A stretch of 64,000 bases of DNA from Pseudomonas sp. R5(2019) (GCF_009905435.1 NZ_JAAAMT010000018.1:1-64000), one strand, 5' to 3'; positions 1 to 8,769 are shown, numbered from the stretch's first letter. Notes: generated from the sequence alone by a model not told the origin. Numbers and translations are program-made.

Positions 1-2
1 AC

Positions 3-185
3 TGGCTCTTTGCTGGATCGCTGCGCAGTGGCAAACGCGCTGCTGCGCTCATGAGCTTGATACAGACGGCTCGCAACAATGGGCATGATCCGTATGCCTA
101 TCTCAAAGATGTGCTGACGCGCCTGCCGACGCAGCGGGCAAGTGAGATTGCGGAGCTGCTGCCGCACAGGTGGCAACCGGCTTAG
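3..185 (+). pseudogene. IS66 family transposase (TnpC) C-terminus, cut by window edge
   Basis: An open frame enters from the left edge and ends at TAG 183-185. Its last 60 residues read WLFAGSLRSGKRAAALM, then NNGHDPYAYLKDVLTRLPTQ, and end LLPHRWQPA. This is the conserved tail of IS66-family TnpC, the large DDE transposase of three-gene IS66 elements. The rest of the protein and tnpA/tnpB lie outside the window, so whether the element is intact cannot be judged. No IS end or target duplication could be assigned in the following 200 bases. Confidence 0.85.
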
Positions 186-389
186 TTAGGCAAGACGGGT
201 TGGCCGTACGCTTACGGTTGTTCGCCGTGAGCGAGGCGTGGGTGTGGCTGGCCGAGGCACGCATACATGTGCGCCGACTCACCACATGATTTTGTCTACA
301 CCCTCTTAGCAATATCTCCAGTCTCTGCACGAAGATTACTGGCCTTGAGGGCATTTTGCCACTGGTGTGGTATTTCGCAAGTAAGGTCG
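186..389. other. Region without recognisable gene next to IS66 tail
   Basis: Between the IS66 transposase stop and the IS3-type relic no frame looks like a conserved protein. It probably contains the right end of the IS66 element, but I could not identify the terminal inverted repeat without the left end. Confidence 0.3.
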
Positions 390-814
390 GGACTGTTCCC
401 GGTCCTCTTTTTGCTGGGCCTTTTCCGACTTCTGGCCGGTGATGAAGGCTTGTCGCCACGCGGTGATTTTGCTCGGGCGGGTTAAAGGCCTTTGCGGCGG
501 CAATACTCGCTCAGGTCGATCTCGGACAAGCCGGCAGCTTTAAGGACGACAGCAAACTTGGTTTCGGCTGACCAGTTCTCGGTCGATTGCTTGTTTTCGG
601 ACACTGCACTTCCTTCAGCACTGAGCTGCTTGCGCCAGTTGGACAAAGACATTTCGCTGACCCCTTCGTGCCGGGAAACCTCTGCTATCGACAGGTTAAG
701 CGGGGGAAGCAGCATCTTGAGCAATGCGGCTTTACGTTCAGGTGAATAGTACGGCACGACCAGTCTCTTTCCGCCCCCGATATGCTTTTTCAGGAAAAAC
801 CGGAGAGGCGACAA
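390..814 (-). pseudogene. IS3-type transposase orfA remnant, frameshifted
   Basis: The minus frame from 814 to 482 gives a 110-residue product. It has a helix-turn-helix region (PERKAALLKMLLPPLNLSIAEVS, then SLSNWRKQ) and continues WSAETKFAVVLKAAGLSEIDLSEYCRRKGL, typical of IS3-like OrfA proteins. It stops right after CRRKGL, where homologues continue (x)PEQIxAWR. That continuation (ITAWRQAFITGQ) is present in another frame down to about 390, so an indel near 470 broke the gene. No orfB follows, so this is a dead insertion-sequence relic. The start at 814 is probably too far upstream; homology begins near PYYSPERK (about 755). Confidence 0.7.
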
Positions 815-1140
815 CTATCCTGACACCGGGGGGTCCTCCGACGTTCATTTGCTTGTGCCCTCCATGTGGCCGAGCTCGGGCGGAAGGCAAGTCGTCACGA
901 TAGCGATACCGATGGAAGAAGTTGGTATCGCCGAGTCTCGTCGGGGAGGCCTGCCTCGTGCCGCCAACAATACGATTCTGAGCTGCCCCCGATAGTCAGC
1001 GAAGGCCGGGAGATCGCCAGCCAGGGCCAAGAGATCGGCCTGTCCGGCTCCGCCCTTGGCCTGGCTGGGGGTAAATCCAATAAAGTGTGGCCTCTGCCCG
1101 TATTCAGGCTATAAAACACCGAATTAGGGAATTACGCTGC
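815..1140. other. Gene-free spacer before hipBA
   Basis: About 330 bases with short frames on both strands, none resembling a known family. It lies between the IS relic and the hipBA promoter and is probably leftover mobile DNA. Confidence 0.3.
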
Positions 1141-1210
1141 TTGATCTAAACTGGGGGCTAATTCTATAATTTTGGGTGCTAACTGGCGCAAAACGAGCTA
1201 GGTACACACT
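1141..1210 (+). promoter_or_regulatory. hipBA promoter with direct-repeat operator candidate
   Basis: TTGATC at 1141-1146 and a perfect TATAAT at 1165-1170 are separated by 18 bases, a good sigma-70 arrangement, about 40 bases before the hipB start. A direct repeat close to GGxGCTAAxT (about 1153 and 1174) flanks the -10 box and could be the autorepression site for HipB/HipAB. The canonical E. coli hip operator sequence is not visible. Confidence 0.55.
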
Positions 1211-1528
1211 ATGTTGGATTTAAGCTTCAGCAAGCCGAGTGAGGTCGTCAAGCGACTTTGCGAGCGCCTGCGCACAGAGCGGCTGGCGCTGGAGATGACG
1301 CAAGCCGACTTGGCCGGGCGTGCCGGCATCGGCACCAATACCGTGTCCAACCTGGAAGCCGGGCGCAATGTCGGGTTCGAGAGCGTGGTTCGCGTGGCAA
1401 TGGTCCTTGGCCGAACCAAGGAGCTCGAAGGTCTGTTCCTGCCAAAGCTGGACAGCCTCGAGGACATTCGCCGCTACGAAAACAGCGCCAATCGTCACCG
1501 TACAAAGAGGAAGCCCGGCAATGCTTGA
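1211..1528 (+). CDS. hipB: HipB-like XRE antitoxin
   Basis: This 105-residue protein has a classic XRE/Cro-type helix-turn-helix: LRTERLALEMTQADLAGRAG, then IGTNTVSNLEAGRNVGFES (residues about 20-60). It is the antitoxin of a type II toxin-antitoxin pair, binding and inhibiting the kinase toxin and repressing its own operon. The gene overlaps the downstream hipA start by eight bases (ATGCTTGA), so the two are translationally coupled. The ATG at 1211 is preceded by a good promoter. A basic tail (NRHRTKRK) ends the protein. The intact pair sits among IS and island debris, which fits an acquired module. Confidence 0.85.
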   Translation: MLDLSFSKPSEVVKRLCERLRTERLALEMTQADLAGRAGIGTNTVSNLEAGRNVGFESVVRVAMVLGRTKELEGLFLPKLDSLEDIRRYENSANRHRTKRKPGNA

Positions 1529-2807
1529 GCAAGTGAACGTCTACTACGAAGGCTGGGGTGAACGATGGCAATGGGGCACGCTGATGTCTACGACCGTCCT
1601 CACTGGTCGCCCACAGGTAGTGTTCGAGTACAGCAATGACGCAAAGCAAAGAGGCCTGGAGCTGTCCTCTTACAAGCTGCCGTTGCAGGGGCCCCAGTTG
1701 CGCCGAGGCTTTCCGCCCCACCAACTGGACCTGCCAGGACCTGTCTATGACTCGTTGCCTGACGGTTGGGGCATGTTGCTGATGGACCGTATGTTCAGGC
1801 GCCGCGGTCTCACCACGGCGCGCATCGGTCCACTGGAGCGGCTGGCCTACATTGGTAACAATGCAATGGGAGCTATGACGTTCGAGCCTGTGGCGGCCGA
1901 AGGGCAGGAACCGGAAGTGCATATCCCACTGCAACAGCTTGCCGCGCAAGTGCAGGAAGTGCTCCATGGAGAAGGTGGCGAGTTCCTGCAAACGTTGCTG
2001 CTGGTGGGCGGCTCGCCCCAAGGCGCCAGACCAAAGGCCCTGGTCTATCGCGATCCCCAAACCGGCGAGTTTACCACCGCCGTCACACCGGGCTTTGAAG
2101 CCTGGCTGGTGAAGTTCCCGGCCAGAGAAGAGCATGCCGAGGTGTGCGCTATCGAAATGGTCTACGCCCAGTGCCTGCGCATGTGCAGCATCGAGACCCC
2201 GAACACGCAGTATTTCAGTCTGCCCAATGGGTTGGCGGCGTTTGCCAGCAAGCGCTTTGACCGCCAGGATGGTCTGCGCATACCTATGCAAAGTCTCGCG
2301 GCCTTTACAGGTGCCGATTACCGGTCTCCAGGGGTCTTGGACTACGTCAACTTCTTGCGTGCAACGCAGATGTGTACCAACGATGCGCGAGAGATGGCGC
2401 TGGCCTTCGAGCGTGCCGTCTTCAATGTCGCGTTCAACAACAGAGACGATCACCCCAAGAACTTCTCCTACCTCATGTCGCCAGATGGTGAGTGGAAGCT
2501 GGCACCCGCTTACGACGTGACCTTCTGCGAGGGGCCAGGTGGATACCACCAGATGGACGTGATGGGGGAGGCACTGGCGATTTCCCGCGCAGACATGCTT
2601 CGGCTTGCTGAGGAAGCTGAGGTGCCACAGGAAGCTGCCAGCAGAATCATCGACGGCATTTGCGACGTGGCCAGCCAGTTTGCAGCCATCGCCGACAATC
2701 TGTACCCACAGGTTATTACTCGAGACACCCTGCGCACGATCCAAAGCCGCATCGACCAGAACGTTGCTCTGCTGCGCCAAGGTCACACGGGCCGCAGTCG
2801 CAGGTGA
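1521..2807 (+). CDS. hipA: HipA-like serine/threonine kinase toxin
   Basis: This 428-residue HipA-family kinase is expected to phosphorylate a translation component (glutamyl-tRNA synthetase in E. coli) and cause growth arrest. Visible signatures are the N-terminal HipA region (VYDSLPDGWGMLLMDR), a glycine-rich loop (GGSPQGARPKALV), the catalytic loop NRDDHPKNFSYL and the metal-binding YDVTF. The ATG at 1521 overlaps the hipB stop; the frame is open upstream to 1320, but that part only overlaps hipB. Length matches the family (about 420-440). It looks intact. Nothing downstream appears co-transcribed, since the next 370 bases hold an att site and an integrase remnant. Confidence 0.88.
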   Translation: MLEQVNVYYEGWGERWQWGTLMSTTVLTGRPQVVFEYSNDAKQRGLELSSYKLPLQGPQLRRGFPPHQLDLPGPVYDSLPDGWGMLLMDRMFRRRGLTTARIGPLERLAYIGNNAMGAMTFEPVAAEGQEPEVHIPLQQLAAQVQEVLHGEGGEFLQTLLLVGGSPQGARPKALVYRDPQTGEFTTAVTPGFEAWLVKFPAREEHAEVCAIEMVYAQCLRMCSIETPNTQYFSLPNGLAAFASKRFDRQDGLRIPMQSLAAFTGADYRSPGVLDYVNFLRATQMCTNDAREMALAFERAVFNVAFNNRDDHPKNFSYLMSPDGEWKLAPAYDVTFCEGPGGYHQMDVMGEALAISRADMLRLAEEAEVPQEAASRIIDGICDVASQFAAIADNLYPQVITRDTLRTIQSRIDQNVALLRQGHTGRSRR

Positions 2808-2950
2808 AGATCAGGCGGCGAGACCGCGGCTCAGTAGTACTCCAGCCTCTCGTCCGGTAAGGCGTACTGCACACGCTGGTACAAGGGGAACACGGTGGGC
2901 AGGAATTACAGTAAACCCTTATATTTCAACGGGTCGGATGCCTGATGTGA

Positions 2951-2968
2951 GTCTCGTTTCCCGCTCCA
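2951..2968 (+). repeat. tRNA-Gly 3' end-type attachment site (ICEclc-like att)
   Basis: The 18 bases GTCTCGTTTCCCGCTCCA are identical, from memory, to the 3' end of Pseudomonas tRNA-Gly(GCC), the core used by ICEclc-family islands. The left flank does not continue into a tRNA acceptor or anticodon arm, so this is a scar copy at an island end and not a tRNA gene. A hairpin with a T-run follows 45 bases later and an integrase start lies 219 bases later. Confidence 0.7.
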
Positions 2969-3016
2969 ATTATTGCGCTGCAGAGTTCCACTGAATTCTG
3001 TAAGCGATTGAAATCA

Positions 3017-3040
3017 GGACCTTCGGGTCCTTTTTTCGTT
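3017..3040 (+). terminator. Rho-independent terminator candidate after att site
   Basis: AGGACC-TTCG-GGTCC followed by TTTTTT: a short GC stem with a UUCG loop and a T-run. It could end hipBA transcription, or be the terminator that originally followed a tRNA-Gly gene. Confidence 0.7.
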
Positions 3041-3186
3041 CCGGCGGAAAACCACTGAAATCCAGCACAATCCGGTACTTTTAAGTCTTGGATTGAGTCC
3101 TGATTGGATGCCCTCCAAATCGGATTTATGCTGGAGCAGTGTAGCTTGTGAGACGAGCATTTGGCCTCTGACTGGCACTCTCGGAA

Positions 3187-3291
3187 ATGGCGATTCGTCA
3201 CGCTCGGATCACCGGCAAGGAATACTCCCTGGCAGACAGCGACGGCCTGTCCCTTCAGATCACAGCTGGTGGCGGAAGCGCTGCCTGTGGC
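3187..3291 (+). pseudogene. Tyrosine integrase N-terminal fragment
   Basis: The frame from ATG 3187 begins MAIRHARITGKEYSLADSD, then GLSLQITAGGGSA. This is the DUF4102-type N-terminal arm-binding domain of P4/ICE tyrosine integrases, where homologues continue into KxWxFRY. Homology stops at about residue 33 and the catalytic domain is absent. It lies about 220 bases from the tRNA-Gly-type att core, where ICEclc-family integrases normally start. It is therefore the stub of a deleted island integrase. Confidence 0.72.
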
Positions 3292-3311
3292 TATGAATTG
3301 ACGTTCGCTCA

Positions 3312-3344
3312 GCTGAGTCGTAAGCGCCCGCGCTTCGACTCAGC
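3312..3344 (-). terminator. Hairpin at the lacI-family gene 3' end
   Basis: GCTGAGTCG and CGACTCAGC form a perfect 9-base stem, extended by an inner AAGCG/CGCTT pair, directly overlapping the stop of the LacI-family gene. A clear T-run on the minus strand is lacking, so termination is not certain. Confidence 0.45.
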
Positions 3345-4377
3345 GGTTTGCGCGTTTGGCGCCGCAGGTGTCACGAACGATCAATTTGGGTTTGAGGAGA
3401 TACTTCATTGGAGGCGCATCAGGATTCTTCAACCTGGCCAGAAGCATTTCACTGGCGACCTCACCCAGGTGTTCGGGCTCCAGGGCAAGAGTAGTGAGCG
3501 GAGGACTGCAGTAGGCCGATCCCGCAACGCCATCGCTCCCGACAATTGCCATATCTTCTCCGGCTTTCAACCCTCGATTGCCAAGCTCGCTGAGGGCGCC
3601 AGTCGCGATGAGGTCGTTGTAGCAGACCACTCCAGTGGGCCGATGCGTCTGATCAAGCAGCCGGCTCATCCCGTCCTTGCCACCAGCCAGGCTGATCGCG
3701 GTTTCTATCATCCAGTCGGTATTAGGGGTAATGCCGTTTTTCTCAAGGCAGTCACTGTAGCCGCGCAACCGTTCCATGCTGACCGCATAGGTGCTGTTGC
3801 GACCGATAAAGGCGATGTCCTTGTGACCCAGGTCAATCAGGTGTTGGGTGGCCATCTGAATGCCGACGTAGTTGTCAGCACCCACGAAATCGGTCTCTTC
3901 GCCCTCAAAAGCACGCATCACTGTCACGAAAGGCAAGCCCCACTGCCTTAGTGATGTGACCAGCTCTGCCGGCGTTTCAAAGCTCGGGCAGATGATGATC
4001 CCGGCAGCTTTGTGCTCACGCATTGACGCCAATACCTGGCGTTGTACGTTCTGGTCTTCGGCAGTGTGGGCGAGGAGGGTGATGTAGCTGGACTCCAGCA
4101 TTTTGCGTTCAGCGCCGATGAGCAACTCCACAAAAAAGGAGTTACTCAGGTCGTTGACCACCATTCCGATCACATTTGATACGCCCTGACGCAGATTCGC
4201 GGCGCTTCGGTTGTAGACGTAACCCAGCTGCTCCGCAGTGGCGCGCACCTTCTCAGCAGTGGCGGGGCGAACGAGTGGACTGTTGTTCAGTACCAGCGAA
4301 ACGGTGGATTTCGACACACCGCTCGCTTTGGCGATGTCGGTGATGGTGACCTTTTCTTCGCTTTGGCGCGTGTTCAA
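3340..4377 (-). CDS. LacI-family transcriptional regulator
   Basis: This 345-residue regulator has an N-terminal LacI helix-turn-helix (VTITDIAKASGVSKSTVSLVLN, residues about 10-31), a hinge (YVYNRSAANLRQG) and a periplasmic-binding-protein-like effector domain (NVIGMVVNDLSNSFF onward). It is divergent from the CoA-transferase operon. GGAACGTTCC palindromes lie between the two genes and again before the SDR gene at 8828, so it very likely represses these units and itself. The effector is unknown; neighbouring FucP-like and LamB-like transporters point to a sugar-like or polyol ligand (inference). Confidence 0.9.
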   Translation of the reverse strand: MNTRQSEEKVTITDIAKASGVSKSTVSLVLNNSPLVRPATAEKVRATAEQLGYVYNRSAANLRQGVSNVIGMVVNDLSNSFFVELLIGAERKMLESSYITLLAHTAEDQNVQRQVLASMREHKAAGIIICPSFETPAELVTSLRQWGLPFVTVMRAFEGEETDFVGADNYVGIQMATQHLIDLGHKDIAFIGRNSTYAVSMERLRGYSDCLEKNGITPNTDWMIETAISLAGGKDGMSRLLDQTHRPTGVVCYNDLIATGALSELGNRGLKAGEDMAIVGSDGVAGSAYCSPPLTTLALEPEHLGEVASEMLLARLKNPDAPPMKYLLKPKLIVRDTCGAKRANR

Positions 4378-4405
4378 CTCAAAAATCTCTGCTGGTCGGG
4401 GAATC

Positions 4406-4415
4406 GGAACGTTCC
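4406..4415. promoter_or_regulatory. LacI-family operator 1 (GGAACGTTCC)
   Basis: A perfect 10-base palindrome 28 bases upstream of the lacI-family start codon, well placed for autoregulation. It has the same core as the sites at 4579 and 8796. Confidence 0.75.
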
Positions 4416-4578
4416 AAACGTACCAATTTTTTGCTCCTCAAGGCTAGCTAGATATCGACGATGTCGCCGATTCTTGGTGGTTTTTCTCAATCAGATTGTT
4501 TGTGTTCCTGTAAGTGAGAATCATTGCTATGTCGGCGCCGACGAAGGGCCTTGACAGCGCAAGTGAAGCGAATTACAT

Positions 4579-4596
4579 TTTTGGAACGTTCCAAAA
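4579..4596. promoter_or_regulatory. LacI-family operator 2 (18-base perfect palindrome)
   Basis: TTTTGGAACGTTCCAAAA is fully palindromic with a central CG, typical of LacI/GalR operators. A half site (TATGGAACGA) follows at 4601. It lies upstream of the CoA-transferase operon, whose start codon is at 4888, leaving a long untranslated leader or a small gene in between. Confidence 0.8.
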
Positions 4597-4635
4597 GCAA
4601 TATGGAACGATTTAATAACAAAAATGGTGATCATC

Positions 4636-4833
4636 ATGAACGTCGTCTTCTCTCTGCTCACTCGGCTCCACTTGCGTTCTCGTACTCGTCCTTCCTCTTC
4701 GTTTTCACGTCCATCCGCCCCCGCTGGCCTTACTGCGCAGTCCGCTCGTTTGCATGAGAGTGTCGACCCGTTCGCGGGTGCACTGGGATTGGCCGTGCTC
4801 GCGAACATCGCAAGTTTCAGCCCCAGGCATTGA
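4636..4833 (+). CDS. Possible small protein in leader region
   Basis: A 65-codon frame from ATG 4636 ends 55 bases before the CoA-transferase gene. It is rich in Ser, Arg and Pro at the start (LTRLHLRSRTRPSSSFSRPS), and I recognise no family. Its position between the operator and the first operon gene makes a leader peptide conceivable, but codon use and lack of homology leave it doubtful. Confidence 0.2.
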   Translation: MNVVFSLLTRLHLRSRTRPSSSFSRPSAPAGLTAQSARLHESVDPFAGALGLAVLANIASFSPRH

Positions 4834-4887
4834 GGGACAGCCGCTCTTGAGCGCTGCCATTTCAAATTCAATACGGCGTAAGGATCT

Positions 4888-6474
4888 ATGAAAAAGCTCA
4901 TCACTGCTGAACAGGCTGCGAGCCTTATCCACAACGGCGACACGGTCACTGTCAGCTCATCCAGTGGTCTTGCCTGCCCAGATGCAGTGCTGGCCGCCAT
5001 TGGGCAACGCTACCGTGATACTGCTCACCCTGCAGGCCTGACGATGCTGCACCCCATTGCCGCTGGTGACATGTACGGCATCAAGGGGATTGAGCATCTC
5101 GCACAGCCTGGCCTGATCAGCAAAGTGATGGCCGGCTCCTACCCCAGTGGCCCCTCGTCGCTGCCGATGCCAGAGATCTGGCGGATGATCACCGACAACG
5201 AGATCGCCGCGTACAACGTGCCAAGCGGCATTCTCTTCGATCTGCACAAGGATGCTGCGGCCAAGCGCCCAGGCGTGCTGACGAAGGTTGGTCTCGATAC
5301 CTTCGCTGACCCTTCCCGTCAGGGTTGTGCGATGAACGAACTCGGCGCTGAGCACCCGATTGTCGAAAAGGTCTCCTTCGCCGGCGAAGAGTGGCTGTTC
5401 TTCCCTACAGTCGTTCCTAAAGTCGCGATCATCCGTGCGACTACTGCAGACGAGCGCGGCAATCTTTCCTATGAGCACGAGGGTGGCCTGCTGGGCGCAC
5501 TCGACCAGGCCCTGGCAGTGCGCAATAACGGCGGCATTGTCATCGCTCAGGTCAAGCGGGTGGTTCGTGCCGGCTCGCTCAAACCTCATCATGTCCATGT
5601 TCCGTGCAACCTGGTGGATCACATCGTTGTTGATCCCGACCAGATGCAAACCACTCAGGTCGCCTACGACCCAGCCATCAGTGGCGAAATTCAGCAGCCC
5701 GAGTCGGCCTTCGAGATCGCGCCGTTCAATCCGGAGAAAGTCATTGCCCGCCGCGCGGCTATGCAGGTCGAGCAGGGCATGGCAGTAAACCTGGGCTTCG
5801 GTATCTCCGCCAACGTGCCACGCATCCTCCTGGAGGAGGGGCACAACGGTGCTGCGACCTGGGTCATCGAGCAAGGCGCTGTGGGTGGCATGCCTCTGCT
5901 GGGCTTCTCCTTCGGCTGCGCCGCCAACGCGGATGCGATCATGCCGTCCTCGGCCCAGTTCACCTACTTCCAGGGCGGCGGCTTCGACCTGACCCTGCTG
6001 TCGTTCCTGCAGATCGACCGGCACGGCAACGTCAATGTGTCGAAGCTTCCAGGCAAGCCATACCTCACTGCCGGTTGCGGTGGCTTCGTTGATATCACCA
6101 CGCATGCCAAGCGCATCGTGTTCTCGGGCTTCTTCACTGCCGGCGCCAAACTGGAGGCGGGTGAGGGCCGGTTGCAGATCCTGCAGCACGGCAAATCTCG
6201 CAAGTTGGTCGAAGCTGTCGATCACGTGACCTTCAGTGGCCGGATGGCTCTGGAGCGTGGGCAGGATGTCACTTACATCACTGAACGCTGCGTGATGAAG
6301 CTCACCGCCGAGGGCCTGATGGTCACCGAAGTGGCGCCTGGCATCGATCTCGAAAACGACGTGTTGGCGCAGGCGGAGTTCCCGCTGCTGGTGGCCGATA
6401 AGGTCGGCGTCATGGATCCCGCCCTGTTCACCGATGCGTTGATGGGCCTTCAACTCAAGGAGCACCAAGCATGA
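4888..6474 (+). CDS. Family I acyl-CoA:carboxylate CoA-transferase (YdiF/Pct-like)
   Basis: This 528-residue fused alpha-beta CoA-transferase moves CoA between an acyl-CoA and a free acid through a glutamyl thioester. The N-terminal half starts KKLITAEQAASLIHNGDTV. The C-terminal half carries the catalytic glutamate in WVIEQGAVGG. Length fits acetate/propionate CoA-transferases (about 520). Start ATG 4888 follows a TAAGGA ribosome site. Its stop overlaps the next gene (ATGA), indicating coupling to the enoyl-CoA hydratase. It probably activates or releases the organic acid made by this cluster; the substrate is not deducible. Confidence 0.88.
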   Translation: MKKLITAEQAASLIHNGDTVTVSSSSGLACPDAVLAAIGQRYRDTAHPAGLTMLHPIAAGDMYGIKGIEHLAQPGLISKVMAGSYPSGPSSLPMPEIWRMITDNEIAAYNVPSGILFDLHKDAAAKRPGVLTKVGLDTFADPSRQGCAMNELGAEHPIVEKVSFAGEEWLFFPTVVPKVAIIRATTADERGNLSYEHEGGLLGALDQALAVRNNGGIVIAQVKRVVRAGSLKPHHVHVPCNLVDHIVVDPDQMQTTQVAYDPAISGEIQQPESAFEIAPFNPEKVIARRAAMQVEQGMAVNLGFGISANVPRILLEEGHNGAATWVIEQGAVGGMPLLGFSFGCAANADAIMPSSAQFTYFQGGGFDLTLLSFLQIDRHGNVNVSKLPGKPYLTAGCGGFVDITTHAKRIVFSGFFTAGAKLEAGEGRLQILQHGKSRKLVEAVDHVTFSGRMALERGQDVTYITERCVMKLTAEGLMVTEVAPGIDLENDVLAQAEFPLLVADKVGVMDPALFTDALMGLQLKEHQA

Positions 6475-7256
6475 GCTCCCCTGAAGGCTTTGTATCCGTA
6501 GAAGTGCAGGATCTGGTTGCCGTAGTTCGTCTTGAGCGTCCCGCCAAGCTGAATGCGCTGACACCAGAGATGATCAACCAACTGGGCCAGATCGCCCTGG
6601 ATCTGGACAAGCGCACCGACCTGCGTGCCGTCGTTCTGACTGCCAATGGCGACCGTGCGTTCTGCGTCGGCGCGGACATCCGGGTCTGGTCTGGCCTGCA
6701 GCCGCTGGACATGTGGCGTCAGTGGGTTCGCGATGGACATCGTGTGTTCGATGCCTGGGCCAACCTTCGCTTGCCCGTTATCGCCGCCATCAATGGTCAT
6801 GCATTTGGCGGCGGACTGGAGCTGCTTGCGACCGCTGACATTCGTGTGTCTGAGCCTGGCGCGACCTTTGCCCTTCCTGAAGCTGGCATCGCTACCTGCC
6901 CAGGCTGGTCGGGCACCCAGCGTCTGGTCAAGTTGATCGGCCCAAGCCAGGTCAAGTTGATGGCGTTGACCGGTCGCCGTATTGACGCCAACGAAGCGCA
7001 GCGCGTGGGACTCGTTCAGGACGTCTGCGAGCCAGGCAATGCCTTGGCTCATGCACTGGAACTGGCACAGCAAATCAGCAAGCAGGCACCGATCTCGGTG
7101 CAACTGACCAAGCAACTCATCGACGCGGGCACTGGCATCAACGTAGCGGCTGTGCTCGAAGGGATGGCCGGCGCACTGGCCGCCACCACCGAAGACGCGA
7201 AAGAAGGCTTGGCCAGCTTCAGCGAGCGTCGACCAGCCGATTACCAAGGAGTTTGA
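6471..7256 (+). CDS. Enoyl-CoA hydratase/isomerase (crotonase) family protein
   Basis: A 261-residue crotonase-fold protein with the CoA-binding segment (ANGDRAFCVGADIR), the oxyanion-hole motif GHAFGGGLELLATADIRV and PEAGIATCPGWSGTQR near the active-site glutamate. It starts inside the stop of the CoA-transferase and ends one base before the next ATG, so it is in the same operon. Expected to hydrate or cleave the acyl-CoA formed by its neighbour. It is a general crotonase and lacks the special hydroxycinnamoyl-CoA lyase signature seen at 22528. Confidence 0.85.
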   Translation: MSSPEGFVSVEVQDLVAVVRLERPAKLNALTPEMINQLGQIALDLDKRTDLRAVVLTANGDRAFCVGADIRVWSGLQPLDMWRQWVRDGHRVFDAWANLRLPVIAAINGHAFGGGLELLATADIRVSEPGATFALPEAGIATCPGWSGTQRLVKLIGPSQVKLMALTGRRIDANEAQRVGLVQDVCEPGNALAHALELAQQISKQAPISVQLTKQLIDAGTGINVAAVLEGMAGALAATTEDAKEGLASFSERRPADYQGV

Positions 7257-7257
7257 A

Positions 7258-8769
7258 ATGCAATTCTTGACCGTAGATAACACCGCTCAGATCATTGGCC
7301 AGCCATACAAGGGCCGCATGCTGATTGATGGCGAATTGTGTGAAGCGCACAACGGCGCTCAGGCCGAGCGTCGCAGCCCTGCCCATGACGTGGTTGTGGG
7401 TATCTATCCCGACGCTGCCCGAGGTGACGCCGAGCGTGCTGTAGATGCAGCACGTGCAGCATTCGATGAAGGCACCTGGCCAAACATGTCTGGCCGTGAG
7501 CGTGCTGAGGTACTGCTAAAGGTTGCTGAGGGCATCTGCGCTCGTGTCGAAGAGATGGCCCTGATCGAGTGCCTGGAAACCGGTAAACCATTGAGCCAGG
7601 CTCGTGGTGAGGTTAGCGGCTGTGTGGATCTGTGGAAGTACGCAGCCTCTCTGGCGCGCACCCTTCACGGCGAGAGCTACAACACCCTGGGTGAGTCGCA
7701 CCTGGGTGTGGTGCTGCGTCAGCCGGTGGGCGTGGTCTCGATGATCACCCCTTGGAACTTCCCGATCTGGATCCTCAGCCAGAAGCTGCCATTCGCCCTG
7801 GCGGCAGGTTGCACCGCTGTGATCAAGCCGAGCGAGCTCACCAATGGCACCACGCTGATGTTGGGTGAAATTCTGCTCGAAGCAGGTCTTCCGAAAGGCG
7901 TGGTCAACATTGTTACCGGCCTTGGCCCAGCAGTCGGTCAACCGCTGGTTGGCCATCCGAAAGTGGACATGGTTTCGTTCACCGGTTCCACCCGTGTCGG
8001 TCGCTTGATCGCTGCCGAAGCCGGCGCTGCCCTGAAAAAGGTTTCTCTCGAGCTGGGTGGCAAGAATCCACAGATCATCTTCCCTGACTGCGATTGGGAT
8101 GCTGCAGTGGATGCGGTGGTTTTCGGCGTGTACTTCAACGCTGGCGAATGCTGCAACAGCGGTAGCCGGATCCTGGTGCATAAAGACATCGCCGAGCGCT
8201 TCACCGATGCCGTAATTGAGCGTGCCCGTCAGGTACCGGTCGGTGATCCACTGCACCCTGACGTGAAAGTAGGCGCGATCATCAGCGAGATGCAGCTCGG
8301 CGGAATCCAGGCCGCAATCGACGAAGCGCGCAAAGCGGGTGCGACCATCAGCCTGGGCGGTGAGCGTCACGAAACAGAGCGTGGCCTCTACCTTCAGCCG
8401 ACCATCGTCACGGGTGTCACTCCTGACATGACCATCGCCCGGGAAGAGGTCTTCGGCCCTGTTCTGTCGGTGCTCACATTCGAGTCGGTAGACGAAGCCA
8501 TCGCGCTGGCCAACGACACTTGCTACGGCCTGTCGGCTGCAGTGTGGAGCAAAGATATCGATGTTTGTCTGAAGGCTGCTCGGAAAATCGACGCAGGCAC
8601 CGTGTGGGTCAACACGTTCCTGGATGGCTTCGCCGAACTGCCATTTGGTGGTTTCCGTGACTCCGGTCTGGGCCGTGAGCTGGGTCACCACGCGGTTGAG
8701 GATTACACCGAACAGAAGACCATCCAGTTGCATATCGGTGATCGGCAGAACTGGTGGCTGCCGAAGTAA
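7258..8769 (+). CDS. NAD(P)-dependent aldehyde dehydrogenase
   Basis: A 503-residue ALDH superfamily enzyme. Visible are the cofactor motif (TPWNFPIWILSQKLPFALAAG), FTGSTRVG, the general base in LELGGKNPQ, the nucleophilic cysteine in NAGECCNSGSR and EEVFGPVLSV. Closest in style to betaine/gamma-aminobutyraldehyde dehydrogenases. It follows the hydratase at one base and is operonic. It presumably oxidises an aldehyde made by the cluster's GMC or SDR enzyme. Confidence 0.88.
   Translation: MQFLTVDNTAQIIGQPYKGRMLIDGELCEAHNGAQAERRSPAHDVVVGIYPDAARGDAERAVDAARAAFDEGTWPNMSGRERAEVLLKVAEGICARVEEMALIECLETGKPLSQARGEVSGCVDLWKYAASLARTLHGESYNTLGESHLGVVLRQPVGVVSMITPWNFPIWILSQKLPFALAAGCTAVIKPSELTNGTTLMLGEILLEAGLPKGVVNIVTGLGPAVGQPLVGHPKVDMVSFTGSTRVGRLIAAEAGAALKKVSLELGGKNPQIIFPDCDWDAAVDAVVFGVYFNAGECCNSGSRILVHKDIAERFTDAVIERARQVPVGDPLHPDVKVGAIISEMQLGGIQAAIDEARKAGATISLGGERHETERGLYLQPTIVTGVTPDMTIAREEVFGPVLSVLTFESVDEAIALANDTCYGLSAAVWSKDIDVCLKAARKIDAGTVWVNTFLDGFAELPFGGFRDSGLGRELGHHAVEDYTEQKTIQLHIGDRQNWWLPK

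Noticed and set aside
1248..2786. A 512-codon open frame on the minus strand over hipA
   Set aside because: It lies entirely opposite hipBA, has no family features and low-complexity His/Gln-rich composition typical of antisense frames in G+C-rich genes.
2930..2970. A tRNA-Gly gene
   Set aside because: Only the last 18 bases match; there is no anticodon arm or acceptor partner upstream.
4957..6564. A 535-codon minus-strand frame opposite the CoA-transferase
   Set aside because: Antisense shadow of a well-conserved gene; no recognisable domain or ribosome site.
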